A stretch of DNA of 64,000 bases from Streptomyces sp. HB132 (GTDB lineage Bacteria > Actinomycetota > Actinomycetes > Streptomycetales > Streptomycetaceae). The DNA lies in NCBI RefSeq assembly GCF_016909575.1, contig NZ_JAFBGA010000002.1, positions 558,001 to 622,000 on the forward strand, in the 5' to 3' direction. The position numbers were made by a program, and so were the translations under genes. Positions 8,478 to 17,172 of the stretch are shown here, piece after piece (position 1 is the first letter of the stretch; every line of letters begins with the position of its first letter). Under the pieces are notes generated by a model that saw only the letters and a program-made list of their open reading frames with translations, was not told the origin of the DNA and ran no database searches.

Positions 8478-9155
8478 ATGCGCGAGATCCTCGGAAGGCG
8501 ACGCAGGCCCCGGCGCAAGGGAAGCTCCGCCCAGCTCGACGCGGCGCTGACCTGTGCCACCCTGCGGAAATGGCCCGTGCTCCCCGGAGCGGGGCTCGCG
8601 GCGGGAGCCGTCCGTGGCGAGCGCGGCCCCGGCTGCGCGTGTCACGACCCCGAGTGCGCCGTGCCCGGCGCACATCCCCTCGACCCCGGTCTCCTCGCGG
8701 CGACCACCGACGAACGCATGGTGCGCTGGTGGTGGACCAACCGGCCCACCGCCCCCGTCGTCCTGGCCACCGGCGGCCGGGCGCCCTGCGCTCTGAGTCT
8801 CCCTGCCGTCGCGGGATCCCGGGCGCTCACCGCGCTCGACGGCATGGGGCTGAGGCTCGGCCCCGTGGTGGCCACACCCACCAGGTGGTCGCTGCTGGTC
8901 GCCCCCTACTCCCTGGAGCGGCTCGGCGAACTGCTGCACGCCCAGGACCGGGTGCCCAGCTCGCTGCGGTTCCACGGCGAGGGCGGCTATCTCCTTCTGC
9001 CGCCGTATGAGGCGGATGCGGGTCAGGTGCGCTGGGAGCGCGCGCCGGCGGACGGGAACGCCACGCCGTGGCTCCCCGATGTGGAGTCGGTCCTGGACGC
9101 GCTCGTCGAGGCGAGCAACGGCGCCCCGGACGGCGGCAGCCGCCTCACGTACTGA
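8478..9155 (+). CDS. Prim-Pol-like protein that has lost its catalytic motifs
   Basis: 225 residues from ATG 8478, with GGAAAGGAACG directly upstream. The framework resembles the bifunctional primase/polymerase N-terminal domain: CACHDPECAVPGAHPLDPG, then an ATTDERMVRWWW segment and VVLATGG. The segment that should hold the acidic metal-binding pair (as in IDLDID of the gene at 16291) reads CALSLPAVAG, and the SGGxHL motif is replaced by ATPTRWSLLVAP. It is therefore probably not a polymerase; a DNA-binding or regulatory role is inference. It is a single gene with long untranslated regions on both sides. Confidence 0.8.
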   Translation: MREILGRRRRPRRKGSSAQLDAALTCATLRKWPVLPGAGLAAGAVRGERGPGCACHDPECAVPGAHPLDPGLLAATTDERMVRWWWTNRPTAPVVLATGGRAPCALSLPAVAGSRALTALDGMGLRLGPVVATPTRWSLLVAPYSLERLGELLHAQDRVPSSLRFHGEGGYLLLPPYEADAGQVRWERAPADGNATPWLPDVESVLDALVEASNGAPDGGSRLTY

Positions 9156-9804
9156 GCGGCCGGCTACGCACCGCGCGCGGTTACGTGGGGTTGCGGCTCA
9201 CTCGTCCACGGGAAGTGGGGCCGCCCGTATACCGTGCGATCAGGCGCGTACCGGGCAGGTGCAATTGCATCCTGGGAAAAACCATGGGTCCAGGCTTTCC
9301 GACTGCCTATTCGCAGTTCGTGGAATCGGTGTGCGCGGTGATGCCGGAGTGAATGTCTCCAGGTGCTGTGAGCCCATTCCCGGCGCGGCGGGCCTCTCGA
9401 TTTTCTGTCCGAAAGCGAACGCCCGGTGCGTCCTGAGGCCCGGCGTGCGCCGGGCCCCGGAGCATGGCGGAACCCGTGCCTTACGCAGGGATGCAAGGGG
9501 TGCGGACGGGCGCGGACCAGTGGCGGGAGGGATGCGCGAGGGTGAGGCGTCGGCGTGGGGCCGGGCTGTCGCCGCAGGCCGCCGACGCGCCGAGTGCTCC
9601 GGCGTGCGCCTCCCGGCCGTACGGGCCCGGAAACGGGGGCGTCCGGCCGCTGGCGACGGGGGATGCACCAGCGACCGGACTTCCAGAACCGTAACAAGAG
9701 ATCTGCCGTTAGCAAATTCGATCTCGCCTATTCGGACAGTGATTTACCGACGAGTACGGGGAGTTGTGACGGGAGTCACCGTCGCGCGTCGGCGCTCGTC
9801 ACTG
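9156..9804. other. 650-base gap without a convincing gene
   Basis: No frame on either strand shows actinobacterial codon bias with a plausible start. The one clear element is the hairpin at 9437-9456. The stretch near 9690-9760 is relatively AT-rich and could hold a promoter, but no clear -35/-10 pair was chosen. Confidence 0.5.
9437..9456. terminator. Compact GC hairpin
   Basis: GGCCCGGCG and CGCCGGGCC form a perfect 9-bp inverted repeat around TG. It lies between the 225-residue gene and the SEC-C gene and may end transcription from either side. Confidence 0.55.
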
Positions 9805-10770
9805 TCAGCTGAGCGTCACTTGGCGGTTGGTGAGCCCACCGCGCGCCCGGCGCTCCTCGCCCGTCAGCGGAGCGTCCGACGCGAGGGCTTCCGCGAGCCG
9901 CTCCGCGAACTGCGCCGCGGGCTTCTCGCACTCCTCGGCCCCCATCGCGCTCGGCAGGTCCCAGACGGGGACCATCAGCCCGTGGGCGCGGAACGAGCCC
10001 ACCAGCCGGGTTCCTTCGCCGAGCGAGGAGGTGCCCGCCGCGTGCAGCCGGGCGAGCGCGTCGAGGAGCTGCTCCTCCGGGTGCGGCATGACCCAGCGCA
10101 GGTGGTTCTTCTCCGGAGTCTCGCACCAGTAGGCCGCGTCCACGCCGGAGAGCCGGGTGGTGGGGATGGCCGCCGCGTTGGCGCGCTCGAGGGAGGCGGA
10201 CACCTCCGCCGCGGCGTTCTCCGCGTCAGGGACCCAGAACTCGAATCCGGAGTGCACGACCGGCTCGAAGACGGCCGCGGGGTCGAGGACGTCCTGCAGG
10301 CGCGGGCCGTCGGCGGGCACCCGGCGGGCGGCGACCGGCGAACCGGGGTCGGCCTCCAACGCACGCTGCAGGGTGTCCGCGAGATCGCGGCTGAGGTCGC
10401 CCGACGAGGTGTCGTTCTGCAGGGCGAGCAGGACGGAACCGTCGTCGCGGCGCAGCGCGGGCCAGGCCATCGGCAGCACGGTCGCGAGCGACACGGACGG
10501 CACGCCCTCGGGAAGTCCGCCCTTCAACGTCAGCTCGACGGTGGCGGCCGGGACCAGCTCCCGCAGGGCGACCCAGTCGCACTCCCCGGCGATTCCCTCG
10601 AAGGGGCGCTGGACCAGCTCGGTCACCGCGTGGGCGGCGGCGCGTCCGTGACACGCCTTGTAACGGCGGCCCGAACCGCACGGGCAGGGCTCGCGGGCCC
10701 CTACGACCGGAATCTCACCGTCCTTGAGCTGCGGCTTCCCGGCCTTGGTCTGAGGGCGCTTCTTGGCCAT
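9805..10770 (-). CDS. DUF5926-like protein with SEC-C zinc motif
   Basis: 321 residues from ATG 10770. The N-terminus is basic (MAKKRPQTKAGKPQLKDGE) and is followed by a SEC-C-type zinc-binding motif, CPCGSGRRYKACHG, near residues 29-42. The remainder matches no catalytic pattern I can name; it resembles the large conserved actinobacterial protein now called DUF5926. SEC-C motifs usually mediate zinc-dependent protein contacts, for example with the ribosome or SecB. It is the last gene of its strand before the gap and is not clearly in an operon with the ATP-binding gene 127 bases upstream. Confidence 0.85.
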   Translation of the reverse strand: MAKKRPQTKAGKPQLKDGEIPVVGAREPCPCGSGRRYKACHGRAAAHAVTELVQRPFEGIAGECDWVALRELVPAATVELTLKGGLPEGVPSVSLATVLPMAWPALRRDDGSVLLALQNDTSSGDLSRDLADTLQRALEADPGSPVAARRVPADGPRLQDVLDPAAVFEPVVHSGFEFWVPDAENAAAEVSASLERANAAAIPTTRLSGVDAAYWCETPEKNHLRWVMPHPEEQLLDALARLHAAGTSSLGEGTRLVGSFRAHGLMVPVWDLPSAMGAEECEKPAAQFAERLAEALASDAPLTGEERRARGGLTNRQVTLS

Positions 10771-10897
10771 GGTGGGCGTCTCCCGATTGCGACAGTGCGG
10801 TCTCGGGCGCGAGCCTAGCCGTCCCCGCCATCGCCGGTGCACACCTGCCTCGGCGCCCTCGCGGCCCGCTCCGTCGTGCCGCGTGCCCGTGGCGCTC

Positions 10898-11503
10898 TCA
10901 GCCCGCGTCGTCGAAGGCGTTGAGCACGTCGGTGAGCTCCAGTCCGTCGAGCGAGCCGAATCCACTCATACCGCGGAGCCCGTCCAGTCCGTTCAGCCCG
11001 GGCCGTTCGCGGCGGGCGGACCTCGCGGGGGCGGGACCCGCGGTCGTGAAGCCGCCGTGCCCGTGGTCCGCGGAGACCAGCGCCCAGACGGTGACCTCAC
11101 CGACGGTGTCGTCCCGGACGCCCCACTCCCGGGCGAGGGCGCTGATGATGTTGAGCCCACGCCCGCCACGCGCGGTGACGGACGGGGTGGACGGGACCGG
11201 CCTCGTCGGCCCGCCGCCGTCGGTGACCTCCACGGTCAGGTCGCCTCTTCTGTCCACACGCCATGCGGCGCGGATGTCGCCGTCACCCACCTCCGAGTGC
11301 TGCCCCAGCGGCCTGCCGTGCCGGCAGGCATTACTGAGGAGTTCGGAAAGGATCAGCACGGCGTCGTCGACCACGGTGTCCGAGACTCCGTTGCTGCGCA
11401 GTTGTTCGCGCATACGGTGTCGCGCCTGCCCCACGCCCGCAGGGCCATGGGGTACGGCCATGCTCGACGACGTCGGCACTTCCTGTGCCACCACAAACGC
11501 CAC
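10898..11503 (-). CDS. RsbW-like ATP-binding regulatory protein
   Basis: 201 residues from GTG 11503, with GGAGG eight bases upstream. HATPase_c motifs are present: N-box ELLSNACRHG, G1-like EVTDGGGPTRPV and G2-like ARGGRGLNIISAL. The last 50 residues form a low-complexity tail rich in Gly and Leu (GLNGLDGLRGMSGFGSLDGL) with no match to the fold. This is the second such ATPase in the window and, like the first, has no adjacent sigma factor. It probably binds an anti-anti-sigma factor or a sigma factor; the partner cannot be read from the sequence. Confidence 0.87.
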   Translation of the reverse strand: MAFVVAQEVPTSSSMAVPHGPAGVGQARHRMREQLRSNGVSDTVVDDAVLILSELLSNACRHGRPLGQHSEVGDGDIRAAWRVDRRGDLTVEVTDGGGPTRPVPSTPSVTARGGRGLNIISALAREWGVRDDTVGEVTVWALVSADHGHGGFTTAGPAPARSARRERPGLNGLDGLRGMSGFGSLDGLELTDVLNAFDDAG

Positions 11504-11643
11504 CCCCGAGACCTCCTTTGCCCCACGCCACGGATTGGATGCCCTCCTGGACTGCGCCGGAAACCGGCCAAAGCCCTGTCAGTGATGCACTCGTAACGAT
11601 CGATTGCGGAGTGAATGCGCCGGTGCACCCCCTGTAACTGATA

Positions 11644-12471
11644 TTAAGAGCGACCGAGTTGCGACAGAACCTGTTTCGGGCGGTTGGTAATGATTGCTTC
11701 CACCCCGAGGCGTACACAGAGCTCGACGTCCGCCGGCTCGTTCACCGTCCATACGTGCACCCGGTGCCCCGCACGGTGCAGTCGCTCGATGTACCCGGGG
11801 TTGTTGCGTACGATCCGCATCCCCGGACCGGCGATCCGGGACCCGGCCGGGAGCCGCCCGTCGCGTAGTCGCGGCGAGACGAACTGCATCAGGAAGACGG
11901 TGGGCAGGGTGGGGGCGGCGGCCCGGACGCGGTAGAGGGACCGCGCGGAGAAGCTCATGACGCGCACCGGCGACGGACCCTCCGGCGGCGGAGTGTCGAG
12001 ACCGAACCGTTTGAGCAGGTGGAGCAGGCGCTCCTCGACCTGTCCTGCCCAGCGCGTGGGGTGTTTGGTCTCGATGGCCAACTGGAGCGGTCGACCGGCC
12101 GCCCGGACGTCGTGGGCCAGTTCGAGGAGCCGTTCCAGGGTGAGTACGGACGTGAGCTCACCCGGCACGGGGTCCCAGTCCGGCGACTCCTCGTGGTCCT
12201 TCCAGGAACCGAAGTCGAGGGTGGCGAGATCGGCCAGTTCCAGGGCGGAGACCGCTCCCCGGCCGTTCGACGTGCGGTTCACCCTGCGGTCGTGGACACA
12301 GACCAGCTGACCGTCCGCGGTGAGACGCACATCGCATTCCAGGGCGTCGGCCCCGTCCTCGATGGCTTTGCGGTACGCGGCCAGGGTGTGCTCGGGGGCG
12401 TCGTCCGACGCCCCGCGGTGGGCGATGACCTGGATGGGAGGCCGGTGCGAGGGTAGGCGTGCGTGGGTCAC
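11644..12471 (-). CDS. Glycerophosphodiester phosphodiesterase
   Basis: Hydrolyses glycerophosphodiesters to glycerol 3-phosphate and an alcohol. It has 275 residues from GTG 12471. The GDPD signature is complete: IAHRGAS, APEHTLAAYRKAIEDGAD, LECDVRLTADG and CVHDRRVNRTS, with metal ligands Glu and Asp in LECDVR and a catalytic His in both HRG and VHD. The usual APENT appears as APEHT. A later ETKHPT and the C-terminal WTVNEPADVELC and AIITNRP fit the barrel end. No signal peptide is visible, so it is likely cytosolic. It is divergent from htrA. Confidence 0.95.
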   Translation of the reverse strand: MTHARLPSHRPPIQVIAHRGASDDAPEHTLAAYRKAIEDGADALECDVRLTADGQLVCVHDRRVNRTSNGRGAVSALELADLATLDFGSWKDHEESPDWDPVPGELTSVLTLERLLELAHDVRAAGRPLQLAIETKHPTRWAGQVEERLLHLLKRFGLDTPPPEGPSPVRVMSFSARSLYRVRAAAPTLPTVFLMQFVSPRLRDGRLPAGSRIAGPGMRIVRNNPGYIERLHRAGHRVHVWTVNEPADVELCVRLGVEAIITNRPKQVLSQLGRS

Positions 12472-12667
12472 CGCGTCATCGTGTCACCGGGAGACGCCCG
12501 GGGCGGACAGCTTGTTGCGTAGGACCGTTTTGCCTGATGTAAGGAATGGTGTGCGGATGCACAGGTCCTGCTTACAGTGGCCTGACGTGCTGTGGGAAAA
12601 GCTGACTGCAGACACTGCACAGCGGATCTCTTGCCGAACGCCGAGTGGAACCGAGGAGTAAAGAGCT

Positions 12668-14185
12668 GTGAGCACCGAGAACGAGGGCAACGAGGGCAAC
12701 GCGGTTCCGTCCGCACCGTCTGTTCCGTCCGCACCTCCCGTGCCGGCTGCCGCTCCCGAGGGCACCCCACAGGGAGGTCCGCCCGCGCCGGAGGCACCGC
12801 CCGCCGCTCCCGCGGACGCGCCGACGGCCCAGGTTCCGGCGGCCACACACCACGACGGCACCGGCCGGGCGCACCATGACGGCGCCGCCCCGGCCGCCGC
12901 CCACGAGCAGCACCCGTACACGCCGCCGTCGCCGCAGCAGCCCCCGGCCGGCTCGGCCGGATGGCCGCCGCCCCCTCCGGCGGTCCCCTCGTACGCGGAC
13001 GGCGGCGGCTCCTCTCCGACCTGGGGAGCCCCGGTGCCCTCCGATCCCGAGCCTCCGCGCAAGCGCCGGGCGAGCGGTCTGGTCGCCGCAGTGGCGGTGG
13101 CCGCGCTGGTGGCGGGCGGCGTCGGCGGGGCCCTCGGCTACTGGGCCGCCGACAGCAACGACTCCGGCTCCTCGTCCGGGTCGACCACCGTCGCGGCCTC
13201 CAACAGTCCGAAGGACTTCAAGCGCGAGGCGGGCACGGTCGCGGGTGTGGCGGCGAGCGCGCTGCCCAGCGTGGTCACCATCGACGCGCAGTCCGGTGAC
13301 GGCGAGGGCGGTACGGGCACCGGCTTCGTGTACGACAAGGAAGGCCACATCCTCACGAACAACCACGTGGTGGCTTCCGCGGCGGACAGCGGCCAGCTGA
13401 CCGCGACGTTCTCCAACGGCAAGAAGTACGACGCCGAGGTGGTCGGCCGGGCCCAGGGCTACGACGTGGCCGTGCTGAAGCTGAAGAACGCTCCGGACGG
13501 ACTGACCCCGCTCGCCCTCGGCGACTCCGACAAGGTCGCGGTGGGTGACTCCACGATCGCGATCGGCGCACCGTTCGGTCTGTCCAACACGGTCACCACC
13601 GGCATCATCAGCGCGAAGGACCGCCCGGTCGCCTCCGGTGACGGCTCCAGCAACAAGAACTCCTACATGAGCGCCCTGCAGACCGACGCCTCGATCAACC
13701 CGGGCAACTCGGGCGGACCGCTGTTGGACGCGGGCGGTGCCGTCATCGGCATCAACTCGGCCATCCAGTCCACCAGCGGCGGCGGCGTCGGCCAGTCCCA
13801 GGCGGGCTCCATCGGCCTGGGCTTCGCCATCCCGGTCAACCAGGCGAAGAACGTCGCCGAGCAGCTGATCAGGACGGGCCAGCCCGTCTACCCGGTGATC
13901 GGTGCGACGGTGACGATGGAGGAGAAGACGGGCGGCGCGGTGATCTCGGAAGAGGGCGCGGGCGGCACCCCCGCCGTCACTCCGGACGGCCCTGCGGCCG
14001 ATGCAGGGCTGAAGGCGGGCGACGTGATCACCAAGTTCAACGACACGGTGGTCGAGAGCGGCCCGACGCTGATCGGCGAGATCTGGACCCACAAGCCGGG
14101 TGACAAGGTGACGCTCACCTACAAGCGCGACGGCAAGACGGCGACAGCCGAACTCACCCTGGGCGAGCGCAAGGGCGACAGCTGA
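12668..14185 (+). CDS. Membrane-anchored HtrA/DegP-type serine protease with PDZ domain
   Basis: 505 residues from GTG 12668, with GAGGAG 9 to 14 bases upstream. The order is a Pro/Ala-rich cytosolic region (1-130), basic RKRR, one membrane segment (about 137-160), a trypsin-like protease domain and a C-terminal PDZ domain (about 400-490). The catalytic triad is His233 in ILTNNHVV, Asp266 in YDVAVLKL and Ser348 in NPGNSGGPLL. The protease acts outside the membrane in envelope protein quality control. The gene stands alone; a tRNA-Ser follows 62 bases downstream. Confidence 0.95.
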   Translation: MSTENEGNEGNAVPSAPSVPSAPPVPAAAPEGTPQGGPPAPEAPPAAPADAPTAQVPAATHHDGTGRAHHDGAAPAAAHEQHPYTPPSPQQPPAGSAGWPPPPPAVPSYADGGGSSPTWGAPVPSDPEPPRKRRASGLVAAVAVAALVAGGVGGALGYWAADSNDSGSSSGSTTVAASNSPKDFKREAGTVAGVAASALPSVVTIDAQSGDGEGGTGTGFVYDKEGHILTNNHVVASAADSGQLTATFSNGKKYDAEVVGRAQGYDVAVLKLKNAPDGLTPLALGDSDKVAVGDSTIAIGAPFGLSNTVTTGIISAKDRPVASGDGSSNKNSYMSALQTDASINPGNSGGPLLDAGGAVIGINSAIQSTSGGGVGQSQAGSIGLGFAIPVNQAKNVAEQLIRTGQPVYPVIGATVTMEEKTGGAVISEEGAGGTPAVTPDGPAADAGLKAGDVITKFNDTVVESGPTLIGEIWTHKPGDKVTLTYKRDGKTATAELTLGERKGDS

Positions 14186-14247
14186 CCGGCTAGGCTGTTC
14201 CACGCATCGAGCCGTCCCCGGGCCACCGGGGCGCGGCGCCGACGCGG

Positions 14248-14332
14248 GGTGGGTTGCCCGAGCGGCCTAAGGGAACGGTCTTGAAAACCGTCGTGGCGCG
14301 AGTCACCGTGGGTTCAAATCCCACACCCACCG
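14248..14332 (+). tRNA. tRNA-Ser, anticodon UGA
   Basis: The acceptor arms GGTGGGT and ACCCACC pair, the anticodon loop CTTGAAA reads UGA, a long class II variable arm follows, and the T loop reads GGTTCAAATCC. The discriminator is G, and CCA is not fully encoded (GCA follows). Confidence 0.96.
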
Positions 14333-14338
14333 CAGCAG

Positions 14339-14375
14339 AACGGCCCCTGACCAGCGATTCCGGTCAGGGGCCGTT
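14339..14375 (+). terminator. Terminator of tRNA-Ser(UGA)
   Basis: A 14-bp perfect stem (arms 14339-14352 and 14362-14375) directly after the tRNA. Confidence 0.88.
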
Positions 14376-14451
14376 CGCGTCTTCTGGGTCATCTGCTCCG
14401 CGGGTCCCGGTCAGATCCCGCGTGATCCGGCACGTGAAGGGCACGTCCGGG

Positions 14452-14922
14452 TCAGCCCCGAGACACCAGCTCGATCGTCACGGGTGCCGCTGAATCGAGG
14501 TAGATCGTGTCCACGTCGTCCTCGGAAAGAGCCTCGCCGGGGTAGTCGGCCGGCACTACGCCGAGCATCGTGTGAGGGCGGGGGAGCCAGCCCACATCCT
14601 GTGGAGGCTCGCAGCGGTGGATACCGGTGATCCGCACCAGCGTCTCGGGCATGCCCACGAGGCAGCTGTCACCGGCGTGCAGTTTCCATGGCTCAGGGTC
14701 GGTTTTGAACAGACTCGTGGTCCAGTCCGGGGAGTCGGGGTCCGTCGCGAAGGCCCTCTGGCCGTTCCACCTGAACTGAGACTGTGGATCGATCTGGGCC
14801 CATGGCCACTCGACGGCGACGTCGAATGGGAACACGTCGACCACTCGGCCCTGCGCCGGCGGGCAGCTCACTCGTAGAACGTCGCCAACCCGGAAGTCTT
14901 GATGCAGCCCGTTCTTGCCCAT
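14452..14922 (-). CDS. Hypothetical protein of 156 residues
   Basis: From ATG 14922 (MGKNGLHQDFRVGDVLRVS). The N-terminal part, GDVLRVSCPPAQGRVVDVF, suggests a small beta-barrel. The C-terminus (EDDVDTIYLDSAAPVTIELV) is acidic. No known family is recognised. It is rich in Asp, Pro and Trp, with no signal peptide or membrane segment. It points back towards the tRNA-Ser terminator and borders the low-GC patch, so it may be an acquired gene. An upstream in-frame start at 14988 is possible but less well placed. Confidence 0.65.
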   Translation of the reverse strand: MGKNGLHQDFRVGDVLRVSCPPAQGRVVDVFPFDVAVEWPWAQIDPQSQFRWNGQRAFATDPDSPDWTTSLFKTDPEPWKLHAGDSCLVGMPETLVRITGIHRCEPPQDVGWLPRPHTMLGVVPADYPGEALSEDDVDTIYLDSAAPVTIELVSRG

Positions 14923-15403
14923 GCTGCCCCTTGCCGTTGTTCGCTCCGAGAGCTGCACGGTACCGACTGCCTCAACCGCGGCTCGCACCGGCGGACATCT
15001 CGGCTACAGACTTAGCCGCACATTCCGACTCTGCTGGAAGCCCGGCGCATCGTTCAGGGGGCTCCGCACCGAGTGATCTCCCCATCGAGCTCCTCGCCTC
15101 TGCGGGAATTCGGACCGGCGGGGCATTCGGACCGGCGAGGCCTTCGGGCTTCGGCTTAGCCAGGTGTACGTAGACAGGTGTCTCGCTGTGCGTGGATGAG
15201 AACCTGGCCGAGCAAATGAGGGCGCTTCTCTTCGGCGCCTCGACCCTCTCTGGTCTCCTCGAATCTCCTCGAACCAGAAAGACGAATCCGACAACTGGAA
15301 TCCACGACTTGTTTTCCGGTGTGTCCTTGAGGGGCACATATTCGAATGGGTGATATGGGCGTGCGATAACATGCGACCCTGCTGGTCTACAGAGGGGGAA
15401 TTT
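14923..15403. other. Non-coding low-GC patch beside tRNA-Ser
   Basis: About 480 bases with no convincing gene. GC falls clearly below the rest of the window. A direct repeat, ATTCGGACCGGCG, occurs at about 15110 and 15125. A minus-strand open frame (14972-15337) has poor codon bias and is not called. Confidence 0.5.
15327..15356 (+). promoter_or_regulatory. Possible promoter of the low-GC lipoprotein gene
   Basis: TTGAGG at 15327 and TGATAT at 15351 are separated by 18 bases, about 50 bases before the GTG at 15404. The match is loose. Confidence 0.35.
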
Positions 15404-15724
15404 GTGAAGAAGGCGTACATATATCTCGTAGCGGCATGTGTTCTTGTGACAGTCTCATGTGGAGGGAGTGGTCCGATCGAAACTTCCCGTCTGACGGATC
15501 GGGAGAGAGAGTGGGTCGAGTTCTCCTATACGCGCGAGAAGAATGAGGACACCAAACGGATGTGGGAACAGTTGCCGGCCGAAGGGGGCGAGTCTCATGT
15601 CAAGCAGCAGCGTCTCAGGCTGTGTGGTGACACGGCGGCGGTGATGCGGAGCCTGAAGGAGGCGGGCACCACGGCAGAAGAAATGCAGGAATACGAGGCG
15701 AATCTTGGGGAACTCCTCTGCTGA
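15404..15724 (+). CDS. Small orphan lipoprotein in low-GC DNA
   Basis: 106 residues from GTG 15404, with the ribosome site AGAGGGGGA just upstream. The signal peptide VKKAYIYLVAACVLVTVSC ends in a lipobox (VTVSCGG), so the Cys at residue 19 would be acylated. The mature part is charged and helical (REREWVEFSYTREKNEDTK) and resembles no family I know. Codon use differs from neighbours, with ATA, AAA, TCT and GAA codons and roughly 50-55% GC, suggesting acquisition by transfer. A strong hairpin ends the unit. An upstream ATG at 15350 was rejected because the lipobox signal peptide starts cleanly at 15404. Confidence 0.72.
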   Translation: MKKAYIYLVAACVLVTVSCGGSGPIETSRLTDREREWVEFSYTREKNEDTKRMWEQLPAEGGESHVKQQRLRLCGDTAAVMRSLKEAGTTAEEMQEYEANLGELLC

Positions 15725-16290
15725 CTAAGGCCGCCCGGACGTGTGGCAGCCACCCTCCAGCCGCGGCAACCCGGAGATGAGTGAAGGCCCCGCCGATATC
15801 AGTAGGGGCCTTCACGAAAACAGTTCTGCTCCAGGCCGCTGCGTCTCCGAGTATTCTCAGCGGGAATGTGTCACGGGATCGGTGTGGGGCCATCGTCACC
15901 AGCCCGATGTGAACACCCTGCTGACAACACCATCCTTCTGGTTTTCCCGGCATCCACCGCTTCTCACGGCCCCCGATCGGCTGTCCGGCGCGGGCGTCGT
16001 TATCGTCAGCGTCGCCCGTAAAGCGCCCGAGGTTATCCGCCGAGCGGTGTGCGGTCCATACGGCCAGGTCGAAACGGCCCTCTGCGGGTCGGCTTCTCGA
16101 ACTCGGCCGCCGACTCAGCCCCTTCTCAATCAGATCGTCCCCCGGAGCTGCTGACCTTTTCGTGAGCCTTGCGTAGAAGCGGAGAAGTGCTGTGAGGCCG
16201 TGGCCCACCTTCGTCGGGTCCACGCCGGAGCTGCTCCACGGGAGACTCCGTCATGCCCCACCGAGGGAAGGGGCGACGAGGAGCGCGGGG
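15725..16290. other. Gap with terminator, no confident gene
   Basis: About 565 bases. After the hairpin at 15781-15815, open frames exist on both strands (a minus-strand frame of about 200 codons ends at 15615), but the codon bias is poor and no family is recognisable. It may be decayed DNA of an old insertion. Confidence 0.5.
15781..15815 (+). terminator. Terminator after the lipoprotein gene
   Basis: GTGAAGGCCCC and GGGGCCTTCAC form a perfect 11-bp stem (arms 15781-15791 and 15805-15815), followed by GAAAACAG. Confidence 0.8.
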
Positions 16291-17172
16291 TCAGGGTGTC
16301 CGGCGCGGGGTGGTCAGGCGTGCCGCGGAGGCGATCGCGGCGCGGGCCTCCTGTTCGGTGAGGCCGGTGCGCATCGCCGCGTCGGTGAGCGCCTCCGCGA
16401 GGTCGTCGCCGAAGCCGTGTTCGTACGCGCGACAGGCGGCCCAGAACAGGCGGGTGTTGCGCTGGCCCTCGTGTGCCTCCCGTACGAACTGGACCAGTCC
16501 CTGACCCTGCCGGGCGGGGGGCGTCCGGCCGGCGGGGTGGGCGGGGTGTTGCCGGGGCGTCAGCAGGCGCAGGAGGCCGCGGGGGCAGGGAGCCGGTATC
16601 AGGTGGGCCGTACCGGGGGCGAGCCGGTAACGGCCGTGGGTCGTGACCGATCCGGGGCCGACGAGGTAGCCGCCCGCCCCGCGCACGTCGATTCCGGGAG
16701 CGAGGCGGCCTGCGGAGTTGGACACGGAGGCGCCGGACGGGCCGGTCAGCCAGAGGTGTCGGCCTCCGCTGGGCGTGAGCACCGTGACGGTGGCGGGGAT
16801 GGTGAACAGGTGCTGGAGGGCCAGGTGTTGGAGCGCGGCCACGGAGTCGTTGCCGTGATCGGTGTCGATGTCCAGATCGATGCCGATCAGACGGTGCGGC
16901 GGTCGGCCGCAGGCGATGCCGTAGCCGGTTGCCCTGGGTGCTGCGGCGAAGAGGGCGCGGACCGCGGCCGGGTCGGTGGTGGCGTCGTGGACCCCGTGAC
17001 CGGGCAGCCCGCAGGCGCCCCGGCAGTGCACGGGCGCCCTCTCGTCGCGGTGAGGTGAGCGCAGGGCGGGGAGCTTGGTGGCGGACAGCGGGAAGACGGG
17101 GAGCCCGCGTTCGGCGGCGGAGAGCGCGTGGGCCAGGGCCAGGGTGGCGGTCTGCCTGTCGGTGGTGGCCAT
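16291..17172 (-). CDS. Bifunctional primase/polymerase (Prim-Pol, AEP) domain protein
   Basis: 293 residues starting at the ATG ending at 17172. The archaeo-eukaryotic primase fold is intact by motif: GLPVFPLS near the N-terminus, a Cys/His segment CRGACGLPGHGVHDATTDP, the metal-binding IGIDLDID (about residues 95-102), LTPSGGRHLWLTG and ISNSAG-like sequence, and a GYLVGPGS loop. The C-terminal 90 residues are helical (QFVREAHEGQRNTRLFWAACR), as in the accessory domain of these proteins. Such proteins occur on actinobacterial plasmids and integrative elements and also singly on chromosomes. No integrase or helicase is nearby. It lies on the far side of the low-GC patch, so it could be an element remnant. 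Confidence 0.87.
   Translation of the reverse strand: MATTDRQTATLALAHALSAAERGLPVFPLSATKLPALRSPHRDERAPVHCRGACGLPGHGVHDATTDPAAVRALFAAAPRATGYGIACGRPPHRLIGIDLDIDTDHGNDSVAALQHLALQHLFTIPATVTVLTPSGGRHLWLTGPSGASVSNSAGRLAPGIDVRGAGGYLVGPGSVTTHGRYRLAPGTAHLIPAPCPRGLLRLLTPRQHPAHPAGRTPPARQGQGLVQFVREAHEGQRNTRLFWAACRAYEHGFGDDLAEALTDAAMRTGLTEQEARAAIASAARLTTPRRTP

Noticed and set aside
9164..9715. A 183-codon minus-strand frame in the 650-base gap
   Set aside because: Arg/Pro/His-rich reading with no start signal or family; probably non-coding.
15615..16223. A 202-codon minus-strand frame in the low-GC gap
   Set aside because: No recognisable motif, poor codon bias, and it overlaps the hairpin at 15781-15815 and the end of the lipoprotein gene.
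14248..16290. Complete integrative element at tRNA-Ser(UGA)
   Set aside because: No integrase, no excisionase and no repeat of the tRNA end was seen; only a possible remnant is reported.
16192..17058. A 288-codon plus-strand frame over the Prim-Pol gene
   Set aside because: Antisense to a gene with clear catalytic motifs.
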